Origin: CAVXFS01 sp963761115
GTDB taxonomy: Bacteria; Pseudomonadota; Gammaproteobacteria; Burkholderiales; Gallionellaceae
Direction of reading: 5' to 3'
NCBI GenBank assembly: GCA_963761115.1
Contig: CAVXFS010000003.1
Coordinates: 124,001 to 188,000 of the forward strand
DNA: 64,000 nt
Shown here piece after piece: positions 19,806 to 27,975 of this stretch. The first letter of the stretch is position 1. Every line of letters starts with the position of its first letter. The notes below the pieces were generated by a model that ran no database searches, had not been told where the DNA came from, and saw only the letters and a program-made list of their open reading frames with translations. The position numbers and the translations under genes are program-made.

Positions 19806-20720
19806 TTAATACATGTTTACCGAGATGACATGGAAAATCCCGCTGAACACCAACAAATATACCAGCGGGATATGCAGGATATGCCACCAGGAGAACAATT
19901 CCTGGTAGGTATGGAACTGGGCAACATCCCTGACTGTCTTGAGATAGGTACGAATAAGGCCTGAATATTCCTGGTACAATTTTTCCATGCTTCCCGACTG
20001 CATGGCCTCAGCTTTTACCGTGCCCGCTTTCTCATGCATGATACGCCTGAGCTTTTTCCTTAGTTCCCGGAACAACATCTCCGCACGCACGCCTACCAGA
20101 ATGGAATTGACCAGGCTGATGCGTCCCTCGACCATATTTTCAGATGTCTGCTGACGGAATTGCGCGAGTCTCTGCTGGATCTCGGGAGCAAAGGCAAGCT
20201 TGGACTGGAATTCTCCGGTCTGTTCCACTTCGGATTGCAACTCCCGCAAGGAAGCCTGACGCCCGTAAAGCCCATGATGTATCTTGGTATAGAAAAAGCG
20301 CCCGAACACGCCGCTGCCCGCCACCAGCAGCATACAGAACAAGGCGACACCCGCATTGATGGAACGGATGGTAAAGTTCGAGTGGTATATGATCACAGTT
20401 GGCCCAAGTATGCCAAAGACCATATGCCACTTGAACCAGGTCGGCAGTATCCCGAACCGCTTCATGAACTTGGCCCGTTTGCGCAGCGGATATAACAGCA
20501 GCGTCAGCAACATGATACCGCCGGCCAGACCGATGTTGTAACCCAGATCGTCCCCTGGCTTATACAGTTTTTGCTGCGCGATGAAGTACCCTATGACCAA
20601 CATTATGCAAATAAATAATAGATAGACGTACCACCAATAGTTTTTCGACTTTGGGCTGGATTTGCGCCTGTCCACCTTTGCTGCAGATGATTGTATTTGT
20701 GCTTCCATCGACTTTTCCAT
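19806..20720 (-). CDS. Inner-membrane protein with candidate b-haem histidines
   Basis: 304 residues with about five membrane segments (near 31-49, 62-78, 98-112, 121-142 and 279-302) and a long helical cytoplasmic or periplasmic loop between the last two. Histidines lie in or beside membrane segments: WFKWHM (99), IYHSNF (113), WWHILHIPL (280, 283) and FHVIS (297). That could ligate one or two b haems, as in b561 or ferric-reductase-like proteins, but I do not recognise the family firmly. It leads the 24-haem gene in the same operon, so a quinone-side electron gate is a reasonable inference. The start may be 20720 or 20708. Confidence 0.72.
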   Translation of the reverse strand: MEKSMEAQIQSSAAKVDRRKSSPKSKNYWWYVYLLFICIMLVIGYFIAQQKLYKPGDDLGYNIGLAGGIMLLTLLLYPLRKRAKFMKRFGILPTWFKWHMVFGILGPTVIIYHSNFTIRSINAGVALFCMLLVAGSGVFGRFFYTKIHHGLYGRQASLRELQSEVEQTGEFQSKLAFAPEIQQRLAQFRQQTSENMVEGRISLVNSILVGVRAEMLFRELRKKLRRIMHEKAGTVKAEAMQSGSMEKLYQEYSGLIRTYLKTVRDVAQFHTYQELFSWWHILHIPLVYLLVFSGIFHVISVNMY

Positions 20721-20976
20721 TTTATAACCGGATCATTCCATGCGGCCGGCATCAAACGCACGGTTCGGATCGGGCTGAAGCGATTCTTGCTATAAATCCA
20801 TGATTCAACTTGCAATCGGTTAAAATCGCCTGTGCAACAGGCCAATCTATATGAATCTCATGAACCAAGCCTTAAATTATATCTACATCATGCCCGTATC
20901 TCACTGCGCATGTATCGATCATTCGAACTAATATAGTCCGGAACGCTCCTATCCTTGATTTTTAATACCCGCACCT
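20721..20976. promoter_or_regulatory. Divergent promoter region of the electron-transfer locus
   Basis: 256 bp between the inner-membrane protein gene (leftward) and the iron-sulfur flavoprotein gene (rightward). It is AT-rich in parts. TATA-like runs occur on both strands (for example TAATATAG near 20934), but I cannot assign promoters with confidence. No riboswitch seen. Confidence 0.4.
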
Positions 20977-22311
20977 ATGTCAAACCTGGATTTCCATAAT
21001 ATTCAACTTCCCAATCTGGGCGGCAATGGCCTCGAGGTCTACTTGCTGCTGTTATTGGTTGTGATGCTGGTCTATTTCCGGATCCGGAGCACGAAAGAGT
21101 CCGCTTCCAGAAATCAACTCAAGGAAGTCCTGGAATCCGGCCTGACAGAGCCATTTTCACTGCATCCATTCATCGATCCTGAAAAGTGTCTGGGTTCCGG
21201 AAGCTGCGCCATAGCCTGCCCGGAAGGTGCGCTCGGGATCATTCACGGCAAGGCGAAATTGATCAATCCCACCGCCTGCATCGGCCATGGCGCCTGCAGG
21301 GCTGCCTGCCCACATGATGCCATCACGCTGGTATTCGGTACCGAAAGACGCGGCATGGATATACCCCAGGTCGACCCGAACTTTGAGACCAATGTACCGG
21401 GAATCTTCATCGCCGGGGAACTGGGCGGCATGGGGTTGATCCGCAAGGCGGCCGAACAGGGTTCCCAGGCCATGAATGCCATCGGCAAGCTCAAATCCAG
21501 CGCCAACCAGTTGGACGCCATTATCGTCGGTGCAGGCCCAGCTGGTTTTTCCGCCGCTTTGGCTGCGATGGAAAAGAAATTGAACTATGTCGTGCTGGAA
21601 CAGGAAGTCACGCTCGGCGGTGCCATCTACCAATACCCGAGAAACAAGATCGCCATGACCGCCCCGGTCAAGTTGCCGATCATCGGTGACGTCAATATGG
21701 GGGAGATCAGCAAGGAAGAATTGCTGGATTTCTGGAATGGCGTGCTGCAAAAAACCGGTATGAAGATCAATTACAACGAGCGTATGGAAGCGATCACCCC
21801 GACCGAAAACGGATTTGTCGTCAAGACCAACAAACGATCCTACCAGACCCGGGCAGTACTGCTTGCCATTGGCCGTCGCGGTACGCCACGCAAGCTCGGT
21901 GTCCCCGGTGAAGACCTGCCCAAGGTCGTGTACCGGTTGATAGACCCGGAACAATACCGCAACATGCAGGTTCTTGTGGTGGGCGGCGGCGACAGCGCAC
22001 TGGAGGCGGCCATTGCCATTGCCGGCCAGCCTGGAACAACCGTTGCGCTCTCATATCGCAGCGAAGCATTCGGCCGGGGCAAAGCCAAAAACCGTGAACA
22101 ACTGCATGCGCTGGAGGAACAAGGCCGGATCAAGGTCATGCTCAAATCAAATGTGAAATCGATCGAACGCGACAAGGTTCTTCTGGAACACGATGGCCAG
22201 CCCATTGAGATACCGAATGAAGCGGTGATCGTCTGTGCCGGCGGTATCTTGCCCACGCCATTCCTCAAGGAGATCGGCGTCATGGTGGAAACCAAGTTTG
22301 GAACCGCTTAA
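20977..22311 (+). CDS. Membrane-anchored iron-sulfur flavoprotein oxidoreductase
   Basis: 444 residues. One N-terminal membrane segment (about residues 16-31, YLLLLLVVMLVYFRI) is followed by two ferredoxin-like motifs at about 69 and 103, then a thioredoxin-reductase-like FAD/NAD(P) domain (VGAGPAGFSAA, VVGGGDSALEAAIA). Both ferredoxin motifs are Cx5Cx3CP: the usual second Cys is Ser (CLGSGSC) and His (CIGHGAC). It is divergent from the cytochrome run. Likely role: exchange electrons between NAD(P)H or a soluble carrier and the membrane. It overlaps rsmI by 4 bp at the 3' ends. Confidence 0.8.
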   Translation: MSNLDFHNIQLPNLGGNGLEVYLLLLLVVMLVYFRIRSTKESASRNQLKEVLESGLTEPFSLHPFIDPEKCLGSGSCAIACPEGALGIIHGKAKLINPTACIGHGACRAACPHDAITLVFGTERRGMDIPQVDPNFETNVPGIFIAGELGGMGLIRKAAEQGSQAMNAIGKLKSSANQLDAIIVGAGPAGFSAALAAMEKKLNYVVLEQEVTLGGAIYQYPRNKIAMTAPVKLPIIGDVNMGEISKEELLDFWNGVLQKTGMKINYNERMEAITPTENGFVVKTNKRSYQTRAVLLAIGRRGTPRKLGVPGEDLPKVVYRLIDPEQYRNMQVLVVGGGDSALEAAIAIAGQPGTTVALSYRSEAFGRGKAKNREQLHALEEQGRIKVMLKSNVKSIERDKVLLEHDGQPIEIPNEAVIVCAGGILPTPFLKEIGVMVETKFGTA

Positions 22312-23189
22312 AGGGTTTTCGGTTCGTTATCCTGCTTGATGTCCAGCGCTGCCGGGTACAGCTCATTACGATTGGCGCCGGTGATATTCACTGCCAGCTG
22401 CACGGCCTGTTTCAGCGGTAATTCCTGCAACAAGATCGTCAATACGCGCCTGGATTCGGTTTCCAGGCCTGCAGCATCCACATCAGCGCCCCCTACCAGC
22501 AGCACGAATTCGCCGCGTTGATTGTTGGCATCGGCATGCAGCCAATCCAGTGCCTGTTCCAGCATGCAATCATGGATGTTCTCGAACAGCTTGGTAATTT
22601 CACGCGCAATGACTATGCGCCGCTTGCCGCCGAATATGCTTTGCATGTCCGCCACGCTTTCAAGTATCCGGTGCGGCGCTTCGTAAAATACCTGCACATA
22701 GGGAAATCCGGCCAGCGCCTGCAACTCGCGCTTGCGTGCTGCTGATTTGCTGGGCAGGAATCCATAAAACAGGAAATGCGGTTCGGCCAGGCCGGCGGCG
22801 GACAAGGCAGACAGCGCGGCATTTGCCCCCGGTATGGGTATCACCCGAAAGCCTGCGCTGCGAACCGAATTCACCAGCAGCGCGCCGGGATCGCTCACCG
22901 CCGGTGTTCCAGCATCCGACACCAGCGCCACGGACTGTCCCTGCCCAAGCAACGAGATGATCTTTTCTGCGGCGCTGCGCTCGTTATGCTGATGCATCGG
23001 CAGCAGGCGGTTGGCAGAAATTGAGTAATGGGTGAGCAGGTGCGCAGTGTTGCGGGTATCTTCTGCGGCAACGACATCGACGGAGGCCAGGATGTCGAGC
23101 GCCCGCAATGTGATGTCACGCAGGTTCCCAATCGGGGTAGCTACTACATATAATGCGCACTCCAGTTTCTGTGTTTGCCGACTATGCAC
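22308..23189 (-). CDS. rsmI: 16S rRNA (cytidine1402-2'-O)-methyltransferase
   Basis: SAM-dependent tetrapyrrole-methylase-fold enzyme that modifies C1402 in the ribosomal decoding centre. 293 residues with the signature start LYVVATPIGNLRDITLRAL, AAEDTR and VSDAGTPAVSDPG. Its start overlaps that of the lpoA-like gene on the other strand, the same divergent arrangement as in E. coli rsmI/lpoA. Confidence 0.96.
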   Translation of the reverse strand: MHSRQTQKLECALYVVATPIGNLRDITLRALDILASVDVVAAEDTRNTAHLLTHYSISANRLLPMHQHNERSAAEKIISLLGQGQSVALVSDAGTPAVSDPGALLVNSVRSAGFRVIPIPGANAALSALSAAGLAEPHFLFYGFLPSKSAARKRELQALAGFPYVQVFYEAPHRILESVADMQSIFGGKRRIVIAREITKLFENIHDCMLEQALDWLHADANNQRGEFVLLVGGADVDAAGLETESRRVLTILLQELPLKQAVQLAVNITGANRNELYPAALDIKQDNEPKTL

Positions 23190-24302
23190 CGTATTTCCTC
23201 TTGCCTCCTTCTGGTCGCCGCACTATACGTCAGCTCGTATGCATACGCCACCGATGCCCCGCCGATGCCGCAGGCAGAGGAAAAAGTCCCGCACATCGCC
23301 CTGTTGTTGCCGCTCAAGTCAGCGCTATTCGGAGAGGCTGCACAAATGGTCGAGCAGGGATTCTTGGCCGCTGCCAACGCTCAGCCGCATGACCTGCCGA
23401 TCCGGGTCTATGGCAGCTTTGACGAAAGCAAGGACATCGTTTCACTGTATCGTGAAGCGGTCGCAGACGGCGCTCGGGCAGTGGCGGGACCCCTGACCCG
23501 GGACGGAGTGGGTATGCTGGCGGCCATGCCCAGCATCGATGTGCCGACGCTGGCACTGAATGAGTCCGAGGTCCATGGTCAGCATAATCTTTACTTCTTC
23601 AGCCTGTCCGTAGAAGCCGAGGCTCGACAGGTTGCCCAGATGGCTGCTGCAGAGCAATTGCAAAGCGCCACCATCGTCAGTACAAATTCCCCCCTGTCCC
23701 AACGCATGTCAGTAGCTTTCGCCGAGGGATGGGTAGGCTCGGGTCGCAGTTCACCCTCCGTGATAATTTACAATGGCGATCCTTCCGCACTATCAGGCAT
23801 CCCCATCGACAAGGGTCATATGGTATTTCTGGCCACCACTACCGAAACCGCACGCATGGTTCGACCCTATCTGGATGCCGCTCTGCCGGTTTATGCCACT
23901 TCGCAGATATTCAACGGCAATGCCGATACGCTCACCAATTTTGACCTGAATGATGTCCACTTCGTCGACATGCCGTGGTTGCTTCAGCCCGATCATCCTG
24001 CGGTCATGATATATCCGCGTCCGGCCAACGCCCCGACCGCCGATGATCAACGGCTATATGCGATGGGAATCGATGCCTTTCGCCTGCTGCAGATCATCCT
24101 GCACGACAACACGCATACTGCCCTGCCGCTGGATGGCGTGACCGGAAAAATCCGTCTGAGCGGCCAGCAACAATTCCAGCGCGAAGCCATACCGGCCCTG
24201 TTCAAGCAAGGGCGCGGACTCACGCCGGAGCAGCTGGCGACGATGCTGGCGGAACAGGCAGCTGCCGCAGCAAGCGCCGTCCAGCCCACCACGACCCAAT
24301 GA
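23184..24302 (+). CDS. LpoA-like penicillin-binding-protein activator (LppC family), short form
   Basis: 372 residues with a signal peptide (cleavage near AYA) and a periplasmic-binding-protein-like domain from about residue 38 (HIALLLPLKSALFGEAAQM, DGARAVAGPLTRDGVGML). It lacks the large N-terminal TPR domain of E. coli LpoA, and no lipobox Cys is visible. Position between rsmI and yraN is the conserved lpoA position, so a role in peptidoglycan synthesis is likely. The ATG at 23184 overlaps the rsmI start; it ends 4 bp into yraN. Confidence 0.8.
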   Translation: MHRISSCLLLVAALYVSSYAYATDAPPMPQAEEKVPHIALLLPLKSALFGEAAQMVEQGFLAAANAQPHDLPIRVYGSFDESKDIVSLYREAVADGARAVAGPLTRDGVGMLAAMPSIDVPTLALNESEVHGQHNLYFFSLSVEAEARQVAQMAAAEQLQSATIVSTNSPLSQRMSVAFAEGWVGSGRSSPSVIIYNGDPSALSGIPIDKGHMVFLATTTETARMVRPYLDAALPVYATSQIFNGNADTLTNFDLNDVHFVDMPWLLQPDHPAVMIYPRPANAPTADDQRLYAMGIDAFRLLQIILHDNTHTALPLDGVTGKIRLSGQQQFQREAIPALFKQGRGLTPEQLATMLAEQAAAAASAVQPTTTQ

Positions 24303-24643
24303 ACGATCGCGGCGCCCGAGCCGAGCAGCTGGCGGCCAATTTCCTGCAATACCACGGCCTCAAACTGTTGCACTCCAATTATCGCTGTCGCTTCGGGGAG
24401 ATCGACCTGATCTTGCAGGATGGCGCGACCCTGGTGTTTGCCGAAGTGCGCTTGCGCGGTAAAAGCAACTTCGTCGGGGCCGCTGCCAGCATCTCTGCAA
24501 CCAAGCAGGGAAGGCTGGTGCGTACCGCCCAGCATTATCTCGGCACGCTGGACAGGACTCCTCCCTGTCGCTTTGACGTCGTGTTGTTTGATGCGCTGGA
24601 TAACACCGATCCGGAGTGGGTCAAAAATGCTTTTACCACCTGA
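24299..24643 (+). CDS. yraN: YraN/UPF0102 family endonuclease-like protein
   Basis: 114 residues with the family core: RGARAEQLAANFLQYHGL, then NYRCRFGEIDLILQDG and LVFAEVRLR (the D-ExK-like restriction-endonuclease fold; here ExR). The exact biochemical role of the family is unsettled. It overlaps the lpoA-like stop by 4 bp and belongs to the same transcription unit. Confidence 0.88.
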   Translation: MNDRGARAEQLAANFLQYHGLKLLHSNYRCRFGEIDLILQDGATLVFAEVRLRGKSNFVGAAASISATKQGRLVRTAQHYLGTLDRTPPCRFDVVLFDALDNTDPEWVKNAFTT

Positions 24644-24685
24644 ATGGGGTAACATCCGCACTCGACGCAACCTATATTCCGCAAC

Positions 24686-25276
24686 ATGGACTTGACCAGC
24701 AGAATCATCAAACATTTCAACGACAGCGCACAAACCAAGCTGCAATCAGCTGATGCGATGGCGCAACCGATTGCCGATGCCGCCAAAGCATTGGTTGCAT
24801 GCCTGGTGAATGACGGGAAAATCCTCATCTGCGGCAACGGCGGGTCTGCTGCAGATTCCCAGCACTTTGCAGCAGAACTAATCAACCGTTTCGAAATCGA
24901 ACGTCCCGGGCTGGCTGCTATCGCGTTGACAACCGACAGTTCAGTATTGACTTCCATCGCCAACGACTACAGTTACAATCAGGTCTTTTCCAGGCAGGTG
25001 CGCGCACTCGGCATGGCTGGAGACATGCTGATTGCCATTTCCACCAGCGGCAACTCGATCAATGTAGTCGAGGCCATCCATGCAGCGCATGATCGCGATA
25101 TGCGCACCGTGGCACTCACTGGACGGGAAGGCGGAACCATTGGGGAAATTCTTGAAGAAGGCGATTTTCATCTGTGCGTCCACACTGAAAGCACCGCGCG
25201 CACCCAGGAAGTCCATCTGCTCATATTGCACTGTTTGTGCGATGCCATCGACCATTTAGTATTAGGAGGTGAATAA
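24686..25276 (+). CDS. gmhA: SIS-domain phosphoheptose isomerase (GmhA/DiaA family)
   Basis: 196 residues with the sugar-isomerase motifs GNGGSAADSQHFAAEL, AISTSGNS and the C-terminal ARTQEVHLLILH. Converts sedoheptulose 7-phosphate to heptose 7-phosphate, or binds DnaA if it acts as DiaA. The E. coli equivalent at this position is diaA, but the nearby adenylyltransferase gene rfaE2 favours lipopolysaccharide heptose synthesis. The two functions cannot be told apart from sequence alone. Confidence 0.82.
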   Translation: MDLTSRIIKHFNDSAQTKLQSADAMAQPIADAAKALVACLVNDGKILICGNGGSAADSQHFAAELINRFEIERPGLAAIALTTDSSVLTSIANDYSYNQVFSRQVRALGMAGDMLIAISTSGNSINVVEAIHAAHDRDMRTVALTGREGGTIGEILEEGDFHLCVHTESTARTQEVHLLILHCLCDAIDHLVLGGE

Positions 25277-25852
25277 ATGCGTTACCCAGTATATCTTTAT
25301 CTGTTTCTGGCTTTGCTGCTGAGCTCATTGCAGGGTTGTTTCCCTATCATCGCAGCCGGCGTCGGCACCGGGGCGCTGATGGTCTCGGATCGCCGCACCA
25401 CTGGCACCTATATCGAAGACGAGGGGATCGAACTCAAGGCACTCGGCCAGGTCAATGAAAAGTACGGCGATACCGTGCATGTGAATGTCACCAGTTTCAA
25501 TCGCCGGGCCCTGATCACCGGTGAGGCGCCTTCCGAGGCGGTCAAGAACGGCATCGGCCAGATCGTCTCCTCGGTACCAAACGTGCAATCGGTCAGCAAC
25601 GAACTTGCTGTGTTGGGACTTTCCAGTCTCTCCTCGCGTGGCAGTGACACTATCATCACCAGCGATGTCAAGTTGCGCTTCCTCAACAATGGCAAGGTAT
25701 TCCAGCCCGAGCATATCAAGGTGGTTACCGAGAACGGCGTTGTCTATCTGATGGGCCTGGTCTATCACAAGGAAGCCGATGCAGCCACTGATATCGCCAG
25801 CAGCACCAAAGGCGTGCAACGCGTGGTGAAGGTGTTCCAGTATCTGGATTGA
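25277..25852 (+). CDS. dolP: BON-domain outer-membrane lipoprotein (DolP/YraP)
   Basis: 191 residues with a lipoprotein signal peptide and lipobox LQGC (Cys about 21), then two BON domains (about 45-110 and 125-190; ITGEAPSEAVKNGI, VYLMGLVYHKEADAATDIA). Family members support outer-membrane integrity. It starts right after the gmhA stop with an AGGAGG ribosome site inside the end of gmhA. The rsmI-lpoA-yraN-gmhA/diaA-dolP order is conserved with E. coli. Confidence 0.92.
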   Translation: MRYPVYLYLFLALLLSSLQGCFPIIAAGVGTGALMVSDRRTTGTYIEDEGIELKALGQVNEKYGDTVHVNVTSFNRRALITGEAPSEAVKNGIGQIVSSVPNVQSVSNELAVLGLSSLSSRGSDTIITSDVKLRFLNNGKVFQPEHIKVVTENGVVYLMGLVYHKEADAATDIASSTKGVQRVVKVFQYLD

Positions 25853-26337
25853 TGCATCCCGTTCCTCAGTTCGAACATAAACTCTGCTCCCGCGCCGATT
25901 TTGCAGCGGGCGCCGAAGCGTTGCGGCGCCCGCTGGTGTTCACCAACGGCTGCTTCGACGTGCTGCACCGCGGCCACGTCACCTACCTTGCCCAGGCCCG
26001 CGCGCTCGGCGCATCGCTTGTCGTCGGAGTGAACAGCGATGCGTCGGTACGACGGCTGGGCAAGGGCGATGGGCGCCCGGTCAATTCTCAGGACGACCGC
26101 ATGGCCGTGCTTGCCGCGCTGGAGTCGGTCAGCCTGGTGGTGCTGTTCGACGAGGATACGCCGCTGGAATTGATCCTCGCCTGCAAACCGGATGTATTGG
26201 TGAAAGGCGGCGACTGGGCCCCGGACCGTATCGTCGGCGCAGCAGAAGTGCAAGGCTGGGGTGGCACGGTGCACAGCATTCCCTTCCTGCACGAACGCTC
26301 GACCACCGCTTTGTTAAGCAAGATCCGCAACTTGTAG
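25849..26337 (+). CDS. rfaE2: D-glycero-beta-D-manno-heptose 1-phosphate adenylyltransferase
   Basis: 162 residues, equal to the C-terminal half of HldE. Nucleotidyltransferase motif FTNGCFDVLHRGHVTYL at residues 27-43, then GVNSDASVRRLGK and ending in STTALLSKIR. Makes ADP-heptose for the lipopolysaccharide core. The start overlaps the dolP stop by 4 bp. The matching kinase (rfaE1) is not in the window. Confidence 0.94.
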   Translation: MMHPVPQFEHKLCSRADFAAGAEALRRPLVFTNGCFDVLHRGHVTYLAQARALGASLVVGVNSDASVRRLGKGDGRPVNSQDDRMAVLAALESVSLVVLFDEDTPLELILACKPDVLVKGGDWAPDRIVGAAEVQGWGGTVHSIPFLHERSTTALLSKIRNL

Positions 26338-26431
26338 TCTTCCACTGCGTGCAATTCCCCAACAGCAGATTAGATTGATGATTCGTTCCCGGCTTGCGAT
26401 AATGCAACCCTTAGAATCCACCGTAATTTCC

Positions 26432-26779
26432 ATGGCCATCCCTACCGATATCACCCTGCACCAGCAATCGAAAACCCTGGAGATCGTCTTCGACGACGGC
26501 GTCCGTTTTCAATTGCCGGCTGAACTGCTGCGCGTCTATTCGCCTTCCGCAGAAGTGCGCGGTCACGGCCCGGGGCAGGAAGTGCTGCAGGTCGGCAAGA
26601 AGAACGTGAACCTGGTCGAGGTCGAAGCGGTGGGCAGCTACGCACTCAAGCTGGTGTTCGACGATGGCCATGATTCCGGCCTGTACACCTGGGATTACCT
26701 GTACAAGCTGGGAGATAATCAGGATGCCTTCTGGCAGGATTATCTGCGCCAGATGGAAGAGGCCGGCGCAAGTCGCTAG
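26432..26779 (+). CDS. DUF971 (gamma-butyrobetaine hydroxylase N-terminal-like) protein
   Basis: 115 residues beginning MAIPTDITLHQQSKTLEI. The fold matches the small DUF971 domain (FQLPAELLRVYSPSAEVRGHGPGQ, YALKLVFDDGHDSGLYTWDYLY). Members often sit beside ubiE or iron-sulfur assembly genes; the function is not established. A longer in-frame start at 26375 lacks support. It is 22 bp upstream of ubiE and probably co-transcribed with it. Confidence 0.85.
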   Translation: MAIPTDITLHQQSKTLEIVFDDGVRFQLPAELLRVYSPSAEVRGHGPGQEVLQVGKKNVNLVEVEAVGSYALKLVFDDGHDSGLYTWDYLYKLGDNQDAFWQDYLRQMEEAGASR

Positions 26780-26801
26780 CCATTTCGACAGGAGCATAAC
26801 C

Positions 26802-27533
26802 ATGGCAGATACCCATTTCGGTTTCGAGACCGTAGAGGAAACTGAAAAAGCCAGGCGTGTAGCGGGCGTGTTCACTTCGGTCGCCGGCAAATACGACATC
26901 ATGAACGACCTGATGTCGGCCGGATTACATCGCCTGTGGAAGCGTTTCGCGGTCAGCGTCAGCGGCGTGCGCACAGGGCAGCGCGTGCTGGATGTGGCGG
27001 GCGGCTCGGCGGACCTGTCACGGCTGTTCCTGAAACAGGTCGGTGAAACCGGTCAGGTCGTACTCACCGACATCAACAATGCGATGCTGCGCGTCGGCCG
27101 CGACCGCCTGATCGACGCAGGCATCACCACGCCGGTCACGCAATGCGACGCCGAACACCTGCCGTTTCCCGACAACTATTTCGACTGCGTCAGCATCGCC
27201 TTCGGCCTGCGCAATGTCACCCACAAGGAAGCCGCGCTACGCGAGATGCAGCGCGTGCTCAAACCCGGTGGCCGCGTGATCGTGCTGGAATTCTCCAGGG
27301 TCGCCAAGCCGCTGGAAAAGGCTTACGACCTATACTCGTTCAAGCTGCTGCCCAAAATTGGCCAGTTCGTTGCCAACGATGCCGACAGCTACCGCTACCT
27401 TGCCGAATCCATCCGCATGCATCCGGGACAGGAGGAATTGAAGCAGATGATGCTCGATGCAGGACTTGAGCGGGTCGAATATTTCAATCTGACGGGCGGG
27501 GTGGTGGCGGTGCATCGGGGATATAAACTGTAA
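26802..27533 (+). CDS. ubiE: Ubiquinone/menaquinone biosynthesis C-methyltransferase
   Basis: 243 residues. SAM motif VLDVAGGSADLSRLF, then DINNAMLRVGRDR and the UbiE signatures FGLRNVTHKEAALREM and LEFSR. Methylates the benzoquinol ring of ubiquinone (and menaquinone where present). ATG at 26802 has AGGAG 7 bp upstream; the frame is open further back but is not conserved there. It is the first of three ubi genes on this strand, separated here from ubiJ and ubiB by unrelated genes. Confidence 0.96.
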   Translation: MADTHFGFETVEETEKARRVAGVFTSVAGKYDIMNDLMSAGLHRLWKRFAVSVSGVRTGQRVLDVAGGSADLSRLFLKQVGETGQVVLTDINNAMLRVGRDRLIDAGITTPVTQCDAEHLPFPDNYFDCVSIAFGLRNVTHKEAALREMQRVLKPGGRVIVLEFSRVAKPLEKAYDLYSFKLLPKIGQFVANDADSYRYLAESIRMHPGQEELKQMMLDAGLERVEYFNLTGGVVAVHRGYKL

Positions 27534-27550
27534 CGTTGTTCAAACCCAGG

Positions 27551-27586
27551 CGTAGGTTGGGCTTCGCAAGCTCAGCCCAACCTACG
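27551..27586. repeat. Palindromic intergenic element after ubiE
   Basis: CGTAGGTTGGGC and GCCCAACCTACG form a perfect 12-bp stem around a 12-nt centre that can itself fold (GCTTCGCAAGC). No T-run follows, so it is not a standard terminator. It resembles the REP-like palindromes scattered between genes in many proteobacteria. Confidence 0.7.
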
Positions 27587-27626
27587 ACCCATTTGATTCA
27601 AGTATTGTTCAATCACAGGAATCTCC

Positions 27627-27968
27627 ATGAGCGGCCTACCCCATTGCCCCCAGTGCAGTTCTGAATATAGCTACGAGGACGGCAGCAATTATGTCTGCCC
27701 TGAGTGTGCGCATGAATGGCCCAAAGTTGCACCCGTCGATACAGATGAACAGCAGAGTGTTGTGCGCGACGCGGTGGGCAATGTGCTGGTTGACGGCGAC
27801 TCGGTCACGGTGATCAAGGACCTGAAGGTCAAGGGTTCGTCCTCGACGGTCAAGGTCGGGACCAAGGTGAAGAACATCCGCCTGGTCGAGGGCGACCATG
27901 ACATCGATTGCAGGATCGACGGTATCGGCGCGATGCAGTTGAAGTCCGAGTTTGTGAAAAAGGCCTGA
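27627..27968 (+). CDS. yjdM: Zinc-ribbon protein of the PhnA/YjdM family
   Basis: 113 residues. N-terminal zinc ribbon CPQC...CPEC (residues 7-27), then the PhnA domain (VVRDAVGNVLVDGDSVTVIKDLKVKG, key residues only). The old 'alkylphosphonate uptake' name is not supported by function, and no phn genes are near. Conserved across proteobacteria; role unclear. Confidence 0.9.
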   Translation: MSGLPHCPQCSSEYSYEDGSNYVCPECAHEWPKVAPVDTDEQQSVVRDAVGNVLVDGDSVTVIKDLKVKGSSSTVKVGTKVKNIRLVEGDHDIDCRIDGIGAMQLKSEFVKKA

Positions 27969-27975
27969 TCCACCC

